Positions 8,094 through 15,151 of a DNA stretch of 64,000 bases are shown piece after piece (within the stretch, counting starts at the first letter, position 1; each line of letters begins with the position of its first letter). A program made the translations under genes and the position numbers. The notes under the pieces were generated by a model that did no database searches, was not told where the DNA came from, and saw only the letters and a list, made by a program, of their open reading frames with translations. This DNA is from Cellulomonas sp. PhB150 (GTDB taxonomy: Bacteria; Actinomycetota; Actinomycetes; Actinomycetales; Cellulomonadaceae), in the NCBI RefSeq assembly GCF_003755175.1, contig NZ_RKHX01000003.1, positions 248,001-312,000 on the forward strand, written 5' to 3'.

Positions 8094-10325
8094 ATGGTGT
8101 TCGACGTCGAACGCGTCCTGGCCGGTCTGACCCTGGAGGAGAAGGCGTCGCTGACGTCCGGATCCGACTTCTGGCACACGCAGGGCGTCGAGCGCGCCGG
8201 CGTCCCGGCCGTCATGGTGACCGACGGCCCGCACGGGCTGCGCAAGCAGGCGGAGGACGCCGACCACCTGGGTCTGGGCGCCTCCGTCCCTGCCACCTGC
8301 TTCCCGCCCGCCGCCGCGCTCGGCTCGACCTGGGACCCGGAGCTGCTGCACCGCGTCGGGGAGGCGCTGGGCCGCGAGACCCGCGCCAACGACGTCGCCG
8401 TGCTGCTCGGGCCGGGCGTCAACATCAAGCGCACCCCGCTGTGCGGGCGCAACTTCGAGTACGTCTCCGAGGACCCGTTCGTCGCGGGCGTGCTGGGCAC
8501 GGCCATCGTCGCCGGCATCCAGAGCCAGGGCGTGGGCACCTCGCTCAAGCACTTCGCGGCGAACAACCAGGAGACCGACCGCATGCGGGTCTCCGCGGAC
8601 GTCGACGAGCGCACGCTGCGGGAGATCTACCTGCCCGCGTTCGAGGCGATCGTGAAGAACGCCCAGCCGTGGACCGTGATGTGCTCGTACAACAAGGTCA
8701 ACGGCACGTACGCGTCCGAGAACCACTGGCTGCTCACCGAGCTGCTGCGCGACGAGTGGGCGTTCGAGGGCCTGGTGATGTCCGACTGGGGCGCGGTCCA
8801 CGACCGGGTCCCCGCGCTGAGCGCCGGGCTCGACCTCCAGATGCCCTCGGCCGGGTCGCGGCCCGACGACGAGGTGGTCGCTGCCGTGCGCGCCGGGACG
8901 CTGGACGAGGCCGCGCTCGACGTCGCCGTCCGCCGCGTGCTCCGCCTCGTCGAGCGGTCGCTCCCGGGCGTGCGCAGCCAGGACTCATTCGACGTCGACG
9001 AGCACCACGCGCTGGCCCGCGAGGCCGCGGCCGACGGCTCGGTCCTGCTCAAGAACGACCCGGTCGACGGTGCCCCGCTGCTGCCGCTGACCGGCGACTT
9101 CCTCGTCGTCGGCGAGTTCGCCCGCACCCCGCGCTACCAGGGCGCCGGCTCCTCGCAGGTCAACCCCACCCGCCTCGACACCGCCCTCGACGCGCTCGGC
9201 GACGTCCCGTTCGAGCCCGGCTTCACCATCGCCGGCGGGCCCGACGGCGACGACGAGGCGTTGAGCGCGGCGGCCGTCGCCGCGGCACGCGAGGCGGCGA
9301 CCGTCGTCGTGTTCCTCGGGCTGCCCGGTCCGGACGAGTCGGAGGGCTACGACCGCCCGCGGCTCGGGCTGCCGGACAACCAGGTGGCGCTGCTCGAGGC
9401 CGTCGCGGCGGTCAACCCGCGCGTCGTCGTCGTGCTCGCGAACGGCTCGGCCGTCTCCGTGCCCTGGCGCGGGCACGCCGCGGCGATCCTCGAGACGTGG
9501 CTCGGCGGCCAGGCGGGCGGCAGCGCGGTGGCCGACCTGCTGCGCGGCACCCGCACGCCGTCCGGCCGGCTCACCGAGACGATCCCCCACCGGATCACCG
9601 ACACCCCTGCCTTCGGCAACTTCCCCGGCGAGGCGGGCCACGTCCGCTACGGCGAGGGCGTCCTGGTCGGCTACCGCTGGTACGACGCGCGCGAGCTCGA
9701 CGTCGCCTACCCGTTCGGGCACGGCCTGTCGTACACGACCTTCGCGTACTCCGACGTCACGGCGACCGTCACGGGGACCGGGGCGGACGTGGCCGTCGAC
9801 GTCCGCGCCACGGTGACCAACACGGGCGATCGCGCCGGTGCCGAGGTCGTGCAGGTGTACGTCCGCGACCCCGAGGCGTCGGTCCTGCGCCCGGTCCGCG
9901 AGCTCAAGGGCTTCGCGAAGGTCACGCTCGAGCCGGGCGCCTCGCAGGAGGTGGCGATCACTCTCGACTCGCGCGCGCTGGCCTACTGGCACCCCGGGCT
10001 GCACCGCTGGGTCGTCGAGGGGGGCGCGTTCGTCGTCGAGGTCGGCGCCTCCTCGCGCGACCTGCGCGGCGCCGCCGAGATCGAGGTCGAGGGCGAGCCC
10101 ACGTGGGCGCCGCTCGAGGCGATGTCGACGGTCGAGGAGTGGTTCGCCCACCCCGTCGGCGGTCCGTTGCTCCAGGAGGCGCTCACGCCGCCGGCCGATG
10201 TCCAGCTCGACGAGACGATGCAGGCGATGATGCTCGGGATGCCCGCCAAGACGCTCGCCGACTTCGGGATCGCCGGGTTCGACCGTGAGGTCCTCGACCG
10301 GCTCGTGGTGCAGTCGCGCGGCTGA
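8094..10325 (+). CDS. Glycoside hydrolase family 3 beta-glucosidase
   Basis: Predicted cytoplasmic exo-acting beta-glucosidase, 743 residues, without a signal peptide. Domain order is GH3 N-terminal barrel (about 10-300), GH3 C-terminal alpha/beta sandwich (about 320-540) and fibronectin-III-like domain (about 580-655, after the YPFGHGLSYTTF motif), then a C-terminal extension of roughly 90 residues. The catalytic nucleophile is Asp231 in VMSDWGAVHD; SLKHFAANNQE carries the conserved KH pair. Start ATG 8094 is chosen over an upstream in-frame start because GAGGAGG lies 6 nt before it. A perfect palindrome upstream suggests specific regulation, separate from the LacI palindromes seen later. 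Confidence 0.92.
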   Translation: MVFDVERVLAGLTLEEKASLTSGSDFWHTQGVERAGVPAVMVTDGPHGLRKQAEDADHLGLGASVPATCFPPAAALGSTWDPELLHRVGEALGRETRANDVAVLLGPGVNIKRTPLCGRNFEYVSEDPFVAGVLGTAIVAGIQSQGVGTSLKHFAANNQETDRMRVSADVDERTLREIYLPAFEAIVKNAQPWTVMCSYNKVNGTYASENHWLLTELLRDEWAFEGLVMSDWGAVHDRVPALSAGLDLQMPSAGSRPDDEVVAAVRAGTLDEAALDVAVRRVLRLVERSLPGVRSQDSFDVDEHHALAREAAADGSVLLKNDPVDGAPLLPLTGDFLVVGEFARTPRYQGAGSSQVNPTRLDTALDALGDVPFEPGFTIAGGPDGDDEALSAAAVAAAREAATVVVFLGLPGPDESEGYDRPRLGLPDNQVALLEAVAAVNPRVVVVLANGSAVSVPWRGHAAAILETWLGGQAGGSAVADLLRGTRTPSGRLTETIPHRITDTPAFGNFPGEAGHVRYGEGVLVGYRWYDARELDVAYPFGHGLSYTTFAYSDVTATVTGTGADVAVDVRATVTNTGDRAGAEVVQVYVRDPEASVLRPVRELKGFAKVTLEPGASQEVAITLDSRALAYWHPGLHRWVVEGGAFVVEVGASSRDLRGAAEIEVEGEPTWAPLEAMSTVEEWFAHPVGGPLLQEALTPPADVQLDETMQAMMLGMPAKTLADFGIAGFDREVLDRLVVQSRG

Positions 10326-10350
10326 CTGCGGCTGACCGCGGCTGACCGCG
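10320..10350. repeat. 10-bp tandem repeat at GH3 stop codon, TGA in all three frames
   Basis: Three copies of a GCGGCTGACC-like unit give TGA at 10323 (the gene's own stop), 10333 and 10343, one in each frame. Same architecture as at 5717 but a different unit sequence. Confidence 0.85.
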
Positions 10351-10360
10351 GACGTGCGCG

Positions 10361-10729
10361 TCAGGCGCGGTCGTGGAGCGTGATCTGGTAGCCGTCCGGG
10401 TCGGCGAACGTGAAGGTCCGGCCGAACGGGCCGTCGATCGGCGCCGAGACGATGGTGTGGCCGTCGGCGTCCAGGGCGTCGTGGATGGCCTGGACGTCGG
10501 TGGCGTGCAGCCAGATCGCGGCGCCGACGCCGGGCTGGGCGACCGACGCCAGGTCGGTGCCGGGGACGACGTCGCGCAGCGCGAACGCGATCGGCGCGGT
10601 CTGGAAGACCACGGCGTGCGGCGGTCCGGCCGGCGAGCGGACGAGGCCGAGGTAGTGCTCGTAGAACGCCCGCGAGGCGTCGAGGTCGCGTGCCTGGAGG
10701 GAGAGGAAGTCGGGGCCGGTGACGGGCAT
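10361..10729 (-). CDS. VOC/glyoxalase-fold protein
   Basis: Single-domain vicinal-oxygen-chelate protein of 122 residues (PDFLSLQARDLDASRAFYEHYLGL ... FTFADPDGYQITLHD), a metal-dependent fold used by glyoxalases, dioxygenases and resistance proteins. The start is taken at 10729, where AAGGAG lies 6 nt upstream, rather than a longer frame that would cross the operators. It is transcribed divergently from a MarR regulator with two matching palindromes between the genes, so it is probably repressed by that MarR protein and induced by a small toxic molecule. Substrate unknown. Confidence 0.85.
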   Translation of the reverse strand: MPVTGPDFLSLQARDLDASRAFYEHYLGLVRSPAGPPHAVVFQTAPIAFALRDVVPGTDLASVAQPGVGAAIWLHATDVQAIHDALDADGHTIVSAPIDGPFGRTFTFADPDGYQITLHDRA

Positions 10730-10748
10730 GGGGCTGCTCCTTGTCTGC

Positions 10749-10766
10749 GTGTCAGTCTTCTGACAC
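10749..10766. promoter_or_regulatory. Probable MarR operator O1
   Basis: GTGTCAG-TCTT-CTGACAC, two perfect 7-bp arms around 4 nt, in the divergent VOC/MarR promoter region. The half-site TGTCAG is shared with the second palindrome at 10777. Confidence 0.75.
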
Positions 10767-10776
10767 GCAGCACCGT

Positions 10777-10794
10777 ATGTCAGAATACTGACAT
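10777..10794. promoter_or_regulatory. Probable MarR operator O2 overlapping the marR start
   Basis: ATGTCAG-AATA-CTGACAT, with perfect 7-bp arms, overlaps the ATG at 10793. Binding here would block marR transcription or initiation, the classic autorepression arrangement. Confidence 0.75.
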
Positions 10795-11239
10795 GAGTCA
10801 ACACGATGCCGGCGTCGACCTGGAGACGTCGTTGGGCTACCTGCTGAAGGAGGCCTCGAGCGCGCTGCGCGCGGCGATGGAGGAGGTGCTGCGGCCACTC
10901 GGGATGACGGTGACGCACTACTCCTGCCTCGAGCTGCTGGCGCAGCGCCCCGGCCTGTCGAGCTCGGAGCTCGCGCGCGGAGCGTTCGTGACGCGGCAGT
11001 CGATGAACGTGCTGCTCCAGGCCCTGGAGCGGGACGGCTACGTGACCAGGCCGGCGGCGGCCGCGGTCGGCAAGGCCCTTCCCACGCGGCTCACGCCCCG
11101 AGGGCGACGCAGCCTCGAGAAGGCGACCGTCGCGGTCCGGTCGGTCGAGCTCAGGATGCTGGCCGGCATGACCGCGTCCGAGCAGTCGGCCGCGTTCCAG
11201 GCTCTACGGAGCATGGTCCGCTCGCTCGGCGGCGGCTGA
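10793..11239 (+). CDS. MarR-family transcriptional regulator
   Basis: The 148-residue winged-helix regulator has a dimerisation helix (LGYLLKEASSALRAAMEEVL), the recognition region (SSSELARGAFVTRQSMNVLLQALERDGYVTR) and the beta-wing containing LTPRGRRSLE. MarR proteins bind palindromes as dimers and release them on binding phenolic or oxidising ligands. Two TGTCAG-n4-CTGACA palindromes lie directly upstream, one overlapping the start codon, so it very likely controls itself and the divergent VOC gene. No good ribosome site precedes ATG 10793, so translation may be leaderless. Confidence 0.92.
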   Translation: MSQHDAGVDLETSLGYLLKEASSALRAAMEEVLRPLGMTVTHYSCLELLAQRPGLSSSELARGAFVTRQSMNVLLQALERDGYVTRPAAAAVGKALPTRLTPRGRRSLEKATVAVRSVELRMLAGMTASEQSAAFQALRSMVRSLGGG

Positions 11240-11263
11240 CCCGCGCCACGCGGCCGCGCACCG

Positions 11264-11872
11264 TCAGTCGAGCAGGAGGCTGCGGTGCAGGGCGCCGAGC
11301 GCCGCGGACATGTCGACGCGCTCGCCGGCGCCGTCCACCTCGAGGAGCCACTGCACCTGCAGCCCGTCCATCGCGGCGATGGTCAGCCGCGCGGCGGTCG
11401 CCGGGTCGACGCCCGGGCGCAGCCGGCCGGCGTCCCGCAGCGCGGAGAACGCCGTCGCCGCGTGGCCCAGCAGGTCCGCGTACCGGCGCTGGAAGTACTC
11501 GTGCGCCGGGTGATCGGTCGCCGTCGCCTCGGCGGACAGGTTCACGTACAGCTCGACGATCCCGGCACGGGACGCGTTGCGCTCCGCCACCCGCGCCAGG
11601 GCGGCGAAGAAGTCGAGCCCGCCGTCGAGGTCGGACTGCAGCTCGAGGCCGTCGACCTCATCGCGCCGCTCGAGCACCGCCGCGAGCAGGACGGCCTTGT
11701 TCGCGAAGTGGTGCATGAGCCCGGGGTGGGAGATCCCGACGCGCGAGGCGACCTCCCGCAGGGACGCGTTGCGGTAGCCGACCTCCCCGAACAGCTTCAT
11801 GGCCTCGTCGAGGATCTCCGCGCGCGTCGTGCGGCCCTTGGCGTAGCCGGTCCGGGGCACCTCGAGAGACAT
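11264..11872 (-). CDS. TetR/AcrR-family transcriptional regulator
   Basis: The 202-residue product has an N-terminal TetR helix-turn-helix at residues 14-60 (TRAEILDEAMKLFGEVGYRNASLREVASRVGI, then HHFANKAVLLAAVLERRDEV) and a helical ligand-binding domain. The C-terminal part (LRPGVDPATAARLTIAAMDGLQVQWLL) resembles regulators with a TetR_C_6-type ligand domain. It is convergent with marR (25 nt between stops), and the immunity-like gene on the same strand ends 30 nt upstream of its start. No clear palindromic operator was seen upstream. Target and ligand unknown. Confidence 0.88.
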   Translation of the reverse strand: MSLEVPRTGYAKGRTTRAEILDEAMKLFGEVGYRNASLREVASRVGISHPGLMHHFANKAVLLAAVLERRDEVDGLELQSDLDGGLDFFAALARVAERNASRAGIVELYVNLSAEATATDHPAHEYFQRRYADLLGHAATAFSALRDAGRLRPGVDPATAARLTIAAMDGLQVQWLLEVDGAGERVDMSAALGALHRSLLLD

Positions 11873-11902
11873 GGCGAGAGTCTGTCACCCGCGATGGTGG
11901 TC

Positions 11903-12358
11903 TCAGCCCAGCAGCGCGGTGAGCTCCTCGCGGTGGCGCTCGAGGTGGTCGAGCACCTCGCGGGTCGGGTCCTGGTCCCGCTCGCCGGCCAGCAGCGCCG
12001 CACCGTCCTGCGTCACGGTCACGTCGTGGGTGCCGGAGCGCTCGACGACGAGGACGAACGCGATCGCCTTCGTCGGCGAAGCCGTCGCCAGGTCCTTCAG
12101 CAGATCGGACTCGTCCCAGTACACGTCGTCGGGAGCGTCGAAGTCCCGCTGCTCGAGCCCTGCCGACGTCTCGACGATCACGACCTGGACGGTGGCGATC
12201 CCGGACGGGCCCTCGGCGACGGAGCACTCGTGGCGCACGACGATGCGGAGCCACCCGGCCGGCACGGCGGAGGCGTAGCTGCGGGCGATGCGGTCGACGA
12301 GGGCGACCTGCTCGGCGGTCAGCTCCACGGTCGCGTCATCTTCGGGGTGGTTGGGCAC
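11903..12358 (-). CDS. YezG-like (DUF600) putative immunity protein, distal
   Basis: Acidic 151-residue protein. The segment ELTAEQVALVDRIARSYASAVPAGWLRIVVRHE, followed by beta-rich sequence and a C-terminal helix, has the overall layout of YezG/DUF600 immunity proteins (helix, then P-x-GW, then strands). The resemblance is weak and by eye. GTG 12358 is the start because GGGAGA lies 6 nt upstream; the gene then overlaps the end of the toxin gene by 23 nt. That overlap implies co-translation, as expected for an antidote made with its toxin. A second, better-matching YezG-like gene lies at the other end of the cassette. The immunity role is inferred from position and fold resemblance. Confidence 0.6.
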   Translation of the reverse strand: MPNHPEDDATVELTAEQVALVDRIARSYASAVPAGWLRIVVRHECSVAEGPSGIATVQVVIVETSAGLEQRDFDAPDDVYWDESDLLKDLATASPTKAIAFVLVVERSGTHDVTVTQDGAALLAGERDQDPTREVLDHLERHREELTALLG

Positions 12359-14354
12359 TGTTCTCCCATCGGTAGCGGAACACCTCACCATCGATGGTGA
12401 GCTTCACGTCGAACGTGTCCGGCCGCGTCGCGTCGGGACCGTTCTCCCGGTACTTCGGCTTGATCTCGATGTCGACCTTGCCGGGCGTCTCGTTGCGGAG
12501 CGCCTGGCGGATCTTGTTCTCCATCCGCGCCCACTCGCCCTGGTTGAGGTTGACCAGGCCGTCGTACGGCTTGCCGTTGCCGGGCAGCACGTTGAGGCGG
12601 TTCGTCGGGCCGCCCAGGGAGTCCGCGATGAGGTGGAACCCGATGTCGTGCGGCAGTCCCTCCTTGCCGATCTGAGCCGTCAGTGCGGCGTCGCGGCCGC
12701 CGTCGCCCAGGTTCAGCGTGCCCGACACCCCGTTCGTCCGCTTGAACTCGTCGGTGGTCCACCGCATGCCGTTGAACTCGTAGACGGCGTTCGGGTGGGG
12801 GGCGTTCGCGGCGCGGTTGAAGTCGGCGAGGTTGTCGAACCTGAGGATCGGCAGCGACACCCCGTCGAGGTGCGCCACCACGTCGAGCGTGGCGCCGGCG
12901 CTGCGGAGCTTCTCGATGTCGATCCCCCGCGCCGCGAACGACGCGATGTCCTCGGCCGAGAGCGCGCGCCGCGTCCACTTCCCGCCCGTGGCGCCCCAGC
13001 CGAGGAACGGGATGAGTGAGGCCGACGAGAGCGCGGCGTCGACCGCGTTGCCCTCGGCCGCGTACCAGATCGCGTTGATCGCGTCGGCCGGCTCCCCGAC
13101 GACCGGGATGAGCCCCAGCCCGTCGAAGACCAGGTGCCCGATGTCCGAGAAGGGGTTGGAGTCCTTGCGCCGCTCCTCGATCTCGGCGGCCTTGATGTCG
13201 AAGACCTCGCGCGCGTCGGCCGCGATGTCGGCGCTGATCGTGTCGCCGCCCTCGAACGGGGTGATCGCCGCGGCGATGGCGGCGTTCGAGCCCGCGCCGT
13301 CGTCGACCGGCCACCGCCGCCGGGAGAGCACGTAGTCGAGGAAGCCGTTGACGCTCGCCGACTTCCCGCCGGCCTCGATCGTGATGAGCTCGCCGCTGCC
13401 GAACAGGTTGTGCGCGGCCTCCGGGGTGCGGCCGACCGCGGCGAGGATCCCGGCGAGCGGGTCGTAGTAGTCGGTGTAGCCGTCGGGCGCTCCCTCGTCG
13501 TCGCCCTGAACCGGGTCGAGCGCCCCGTACGGCTCACCCATCGAGTGCGAGCGGTCGTACCACATGTCCCGCGTGTCGACCTCGCGCTCGTAGAGGTAGA
13601 CGTCGTTCGCGAGGGTCGTGAGGAAGTCGGCCGAGAACGTGCCGCGCGAGACGACGAGGCCGAGCGCGCTGGCCTGCCCGAGCGTGTGCGGGTTCTCGTC
13701 CGTGATGGCCGACGACCACTGCGTGGCGTACCCGGGCGGCAGCGACTGGTCGCCGGTCCCCTGGGTCGCCGTGCCGAACGTCGTGCCCAGCCCGTCGAGC
13801 AGCGCCTCGTAGGCCTCGTCGAACTTCTCGACGTCGTCGAGGTGCATCCCCATGCTGTTCTGCGCGATCACCCGCCGCGTGCTCGACGCGTCGATCACCA
13901 GGTCGGCGACGTCCTCCGGGGACACCTGCGTGGCGAGCTGGTAGGCGAAGTAGGGGTCGGAGCCGTTCTTCGCCAGCAGGTCGAGGAGCTCGGGCGGGAT
14001 GTCCTCCCCGTCGCCGTACTCGTCGATGAGCTTCGCGGCCCGGTCGGCGAGCTCGCGCGCCTCGGCGGGCGTGGTCGTCGGCAGCGTGGACTCGTCGAGC
14101 TGGACGTAGCCCTGGATGCCCGGGGTCTGCGCCTCGATGTGGCGGGCCAGTGCGAGGCGCCGCCGCACGCCCGGCAGCTGCCCGTCGATCCACCCGCGCA
14201 CCGCGTCGAGCCGGCGCAGGTCCTCGGACCCGAGCATCACGCCCTCGAGCCCCGACTGCAGCGAGGACGCGTGCGACATCACGTCGTGCGAGGCGTCCTC
14301 CAGCGCGCGCACGAGCGCCGCCATCTGCGCGAGGTCGATCGAGGCGACGCTCAC
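12336..14354 (-). CDS. Polymorphic toxin with pre-toxin and DNA/RNA endonuclease (NS_2-type) domains
   Basis: The 672-residue product has an N-terminal helical WXG/LXG-like region (about 1-110, with GWIDGQLPGVRRRLALARHI). A middle region follows that resembles domains found in actinobacterial secreted toxins (about 120-360, ASALGLVVSRGTFSADFL). Next is a hydrophobic pre-toxin-like segment (about 405-455, GLGLIPVVGEPADAINAIWY). The C-terminal nuclease-like domain (about 523-672) contains VYEFNGMRW, HDIGFHLIAD at 568-577 and RLNVLPGNGKPYD, ending with PDTFDVKLTIDG. This matches the layout of Endonuclea_NS_2 toxins such as B. subtilis YeeF, whose antidote is YezG. GTG 14354 overlaps the upstream stop (GTGA). 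There is no signal peptide, so a type VII-like export route is inferred, but no secretion machinery is in the window. Confidence 0.82.
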   Translation of the reverse strand: MSVASIDLAQMAALVRALEDASHDVMSHASSLQSGLEGVMLGSEDLRRLDAVRGWIDGQLPGVRRRLALARHIEAQTPGIQGYVQLDESTLPTTTPAEARELADRAAKLIDEYGDGEDIPPELLDLLAKNGSDPYFAYQLATQVSPEDVADLVIDASSTRRVIAQNSMGMHLDDVEKFDEAYEALLDGLGTTFGTATQGTGDQSLPPGYATQWSSAITDENPHTLGQASALGLVVSRGTFSADFLTTLANDVYLYEREVDTRDMWYDRSHSMGEPYGALDPVQGDDEGAPDGYTDYYDPLAGILAAVGRTPEAAHNLFGSGELITIEAGGKSASVNGFLDYVLSRRRWPVDDGAGSNAAIAAAITPFEGGDTISADIAADAREVFDIKAAEIEERRKDSNPFSDIGHLVFDGLGLIPVVGEPADAINAIWYAAEGNAVDAALSSASLIPFLGWGATGGKWTRRALSAEDIASFAARGIDIEKLRSAGATLDVVAHLDGVSLPILRFDNLADFNRAANAPHPNAVYEFNGMRWTTDEFKRTNGVSGTLNLGDGGRDAALTAQIGKEGLPHDIGFHLIADSLGGPTNRLNVLPGNGKPYDGLVNLNQGEWARMENKIRQALRNETPGKVDIEIKPKYRENGPDATRPDTFDVKLTIDGEVFRYRWENSAQPPRR

Positions 14355-14644
14355 CGCAGGTTCCGCCAGCGGGTCTGCCACGCGTCGGGCTCGACCTTCT
14401 CCGGCTGGCGGCGGATGGCATCGTCGAACGTGGCGATCGCGCCGTCGGCCGCCGTGGTCACGCTGCGGTGGTGGCCCGTGAGGTCGGTGTAGAAGTCGTC
14501 CGCCGTGCTGCTGATCCACGCGCCGGCGTCCATCGCCCGGATGACGCCGTCGAGGTCGTCCCGCAGGTCCGCGGCCACCGGGACCGCCTGGCCGCGCCGG
14601 ACGCGGATCGCCGCCAGGTACGGGTTGGGGATCTCGTCAGCCAC
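14351..14644 (-). CDS. WXG100-like small helical protein, toxin partner
   Basis: A 97-residue, mostly helical protein. The central turn GAWISSTADDFYTDLTGHHRSV sits between two predicted helices, close to the W-x-G hairpin plus C-terminal export signal of ESAT-6/WXG100 proteins, but with WIS in place of WXG. It ends with WQTRWRNLR. The start GTG 14644 lies 7 nt after the upstream immunity-like gene, and its stop overlaps the toxin start by 4 nt, so the three are one transcription unit. Likely a chaperone or targeting partner of the toxin; this is inference from size, fold pattern and context. Confidence 0.65.
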   Translation of the reverse strand: MADEIPNPYLAAIRVRRGQAVPVAADLRDDLDGVIRAMDAGAWISSTADDFYTDLTGHHRSVTTAADGAIATFDDAIRRQPEKVEPDAWQTRWRNLR

Positions 14645-14651
14645 GGCGGTC

Positions 14652-15071
14652 TCACGCGCCCGGGACGGGGCCGCGCTCGGCGACCCACGTGTCGAGGTAG
14701 CGCTCGAACCGGCCGAGCGACTCCTCGTCGTGGATCCCCTGGCTGCGCTTGGGTGGCTCGTAGCCGGGGGTCAGCCGGAACGAGCCGTCCGCGTCGACGA
14801 CCAGGTCGAGCGTCGTCCAGCGCGGGCCGGGGTCCGCGGAGAGCTGGTTGAGCCGGGCGACGGCGTCGTAGAGCGGCTCGTCGTAGCCCACCTGGCCGTA
14901 CTGCCAGCGGTCGCCGCCGTCCACCACGGCCGTGGTGATCCAGTTGAGCGTGACCTCGTCGTCCCCGGTCGCCTCCCAGTTGCCGACCAGGCGTGCCCAG
15001 CCGACGGGCGCGATAGCCGCGAACCGGCGCACGACCACCTCGACCTGCCCCTGCTGCTCCGCGAGCCCCAC
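14652..15071 (-). CDS. YezG-like (DUF600) putative immunity protein, proximal
   Basis: Predicted product of 139 residues with the DUF600/YezG layout. VVVRRFAAIAPVGWARLVGNWE is followed by strands, then LYDAVARLNQLSADPGPRWTTLDLVVDADGSFRLTPGYEPP and a C-terminal RFERYLDTWVAE. The DGxFxxxxxY segment and terminal helix are characteristic of YezG. GTG 15071 is chosen because GGGGAG lies 7 nt upstream; an upstream in-frame ATG at 15110 has no ribosome site. It is the first gene of the cassette, followed by the WXG-like gene after 7 nt. It may neutralise this toxin or protect against a related toxin from other strains. Confidence 0.72.
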   Translation of the reverse strand: MGLAEQQGQVEVVVRRFAAIAPVGWARLVGNWEATGDDEVTLNWITTAVVDGGDRWQYGQVGYDEPLYDAVARLNQLSADPGPRWTTLDLVVDADGSFRLTPGYEPPKRSQGIHDEESLGRFERYLDTWVAERGPVPGA

Positions 15072-15151
15072 GCGCGATCTCCCCGTCACTGCCCCGTCAG
15101 TGCGCCCCATGATGCCAGCGACCCCACGCGAACGCGCCCGTTTCGTCCCGG

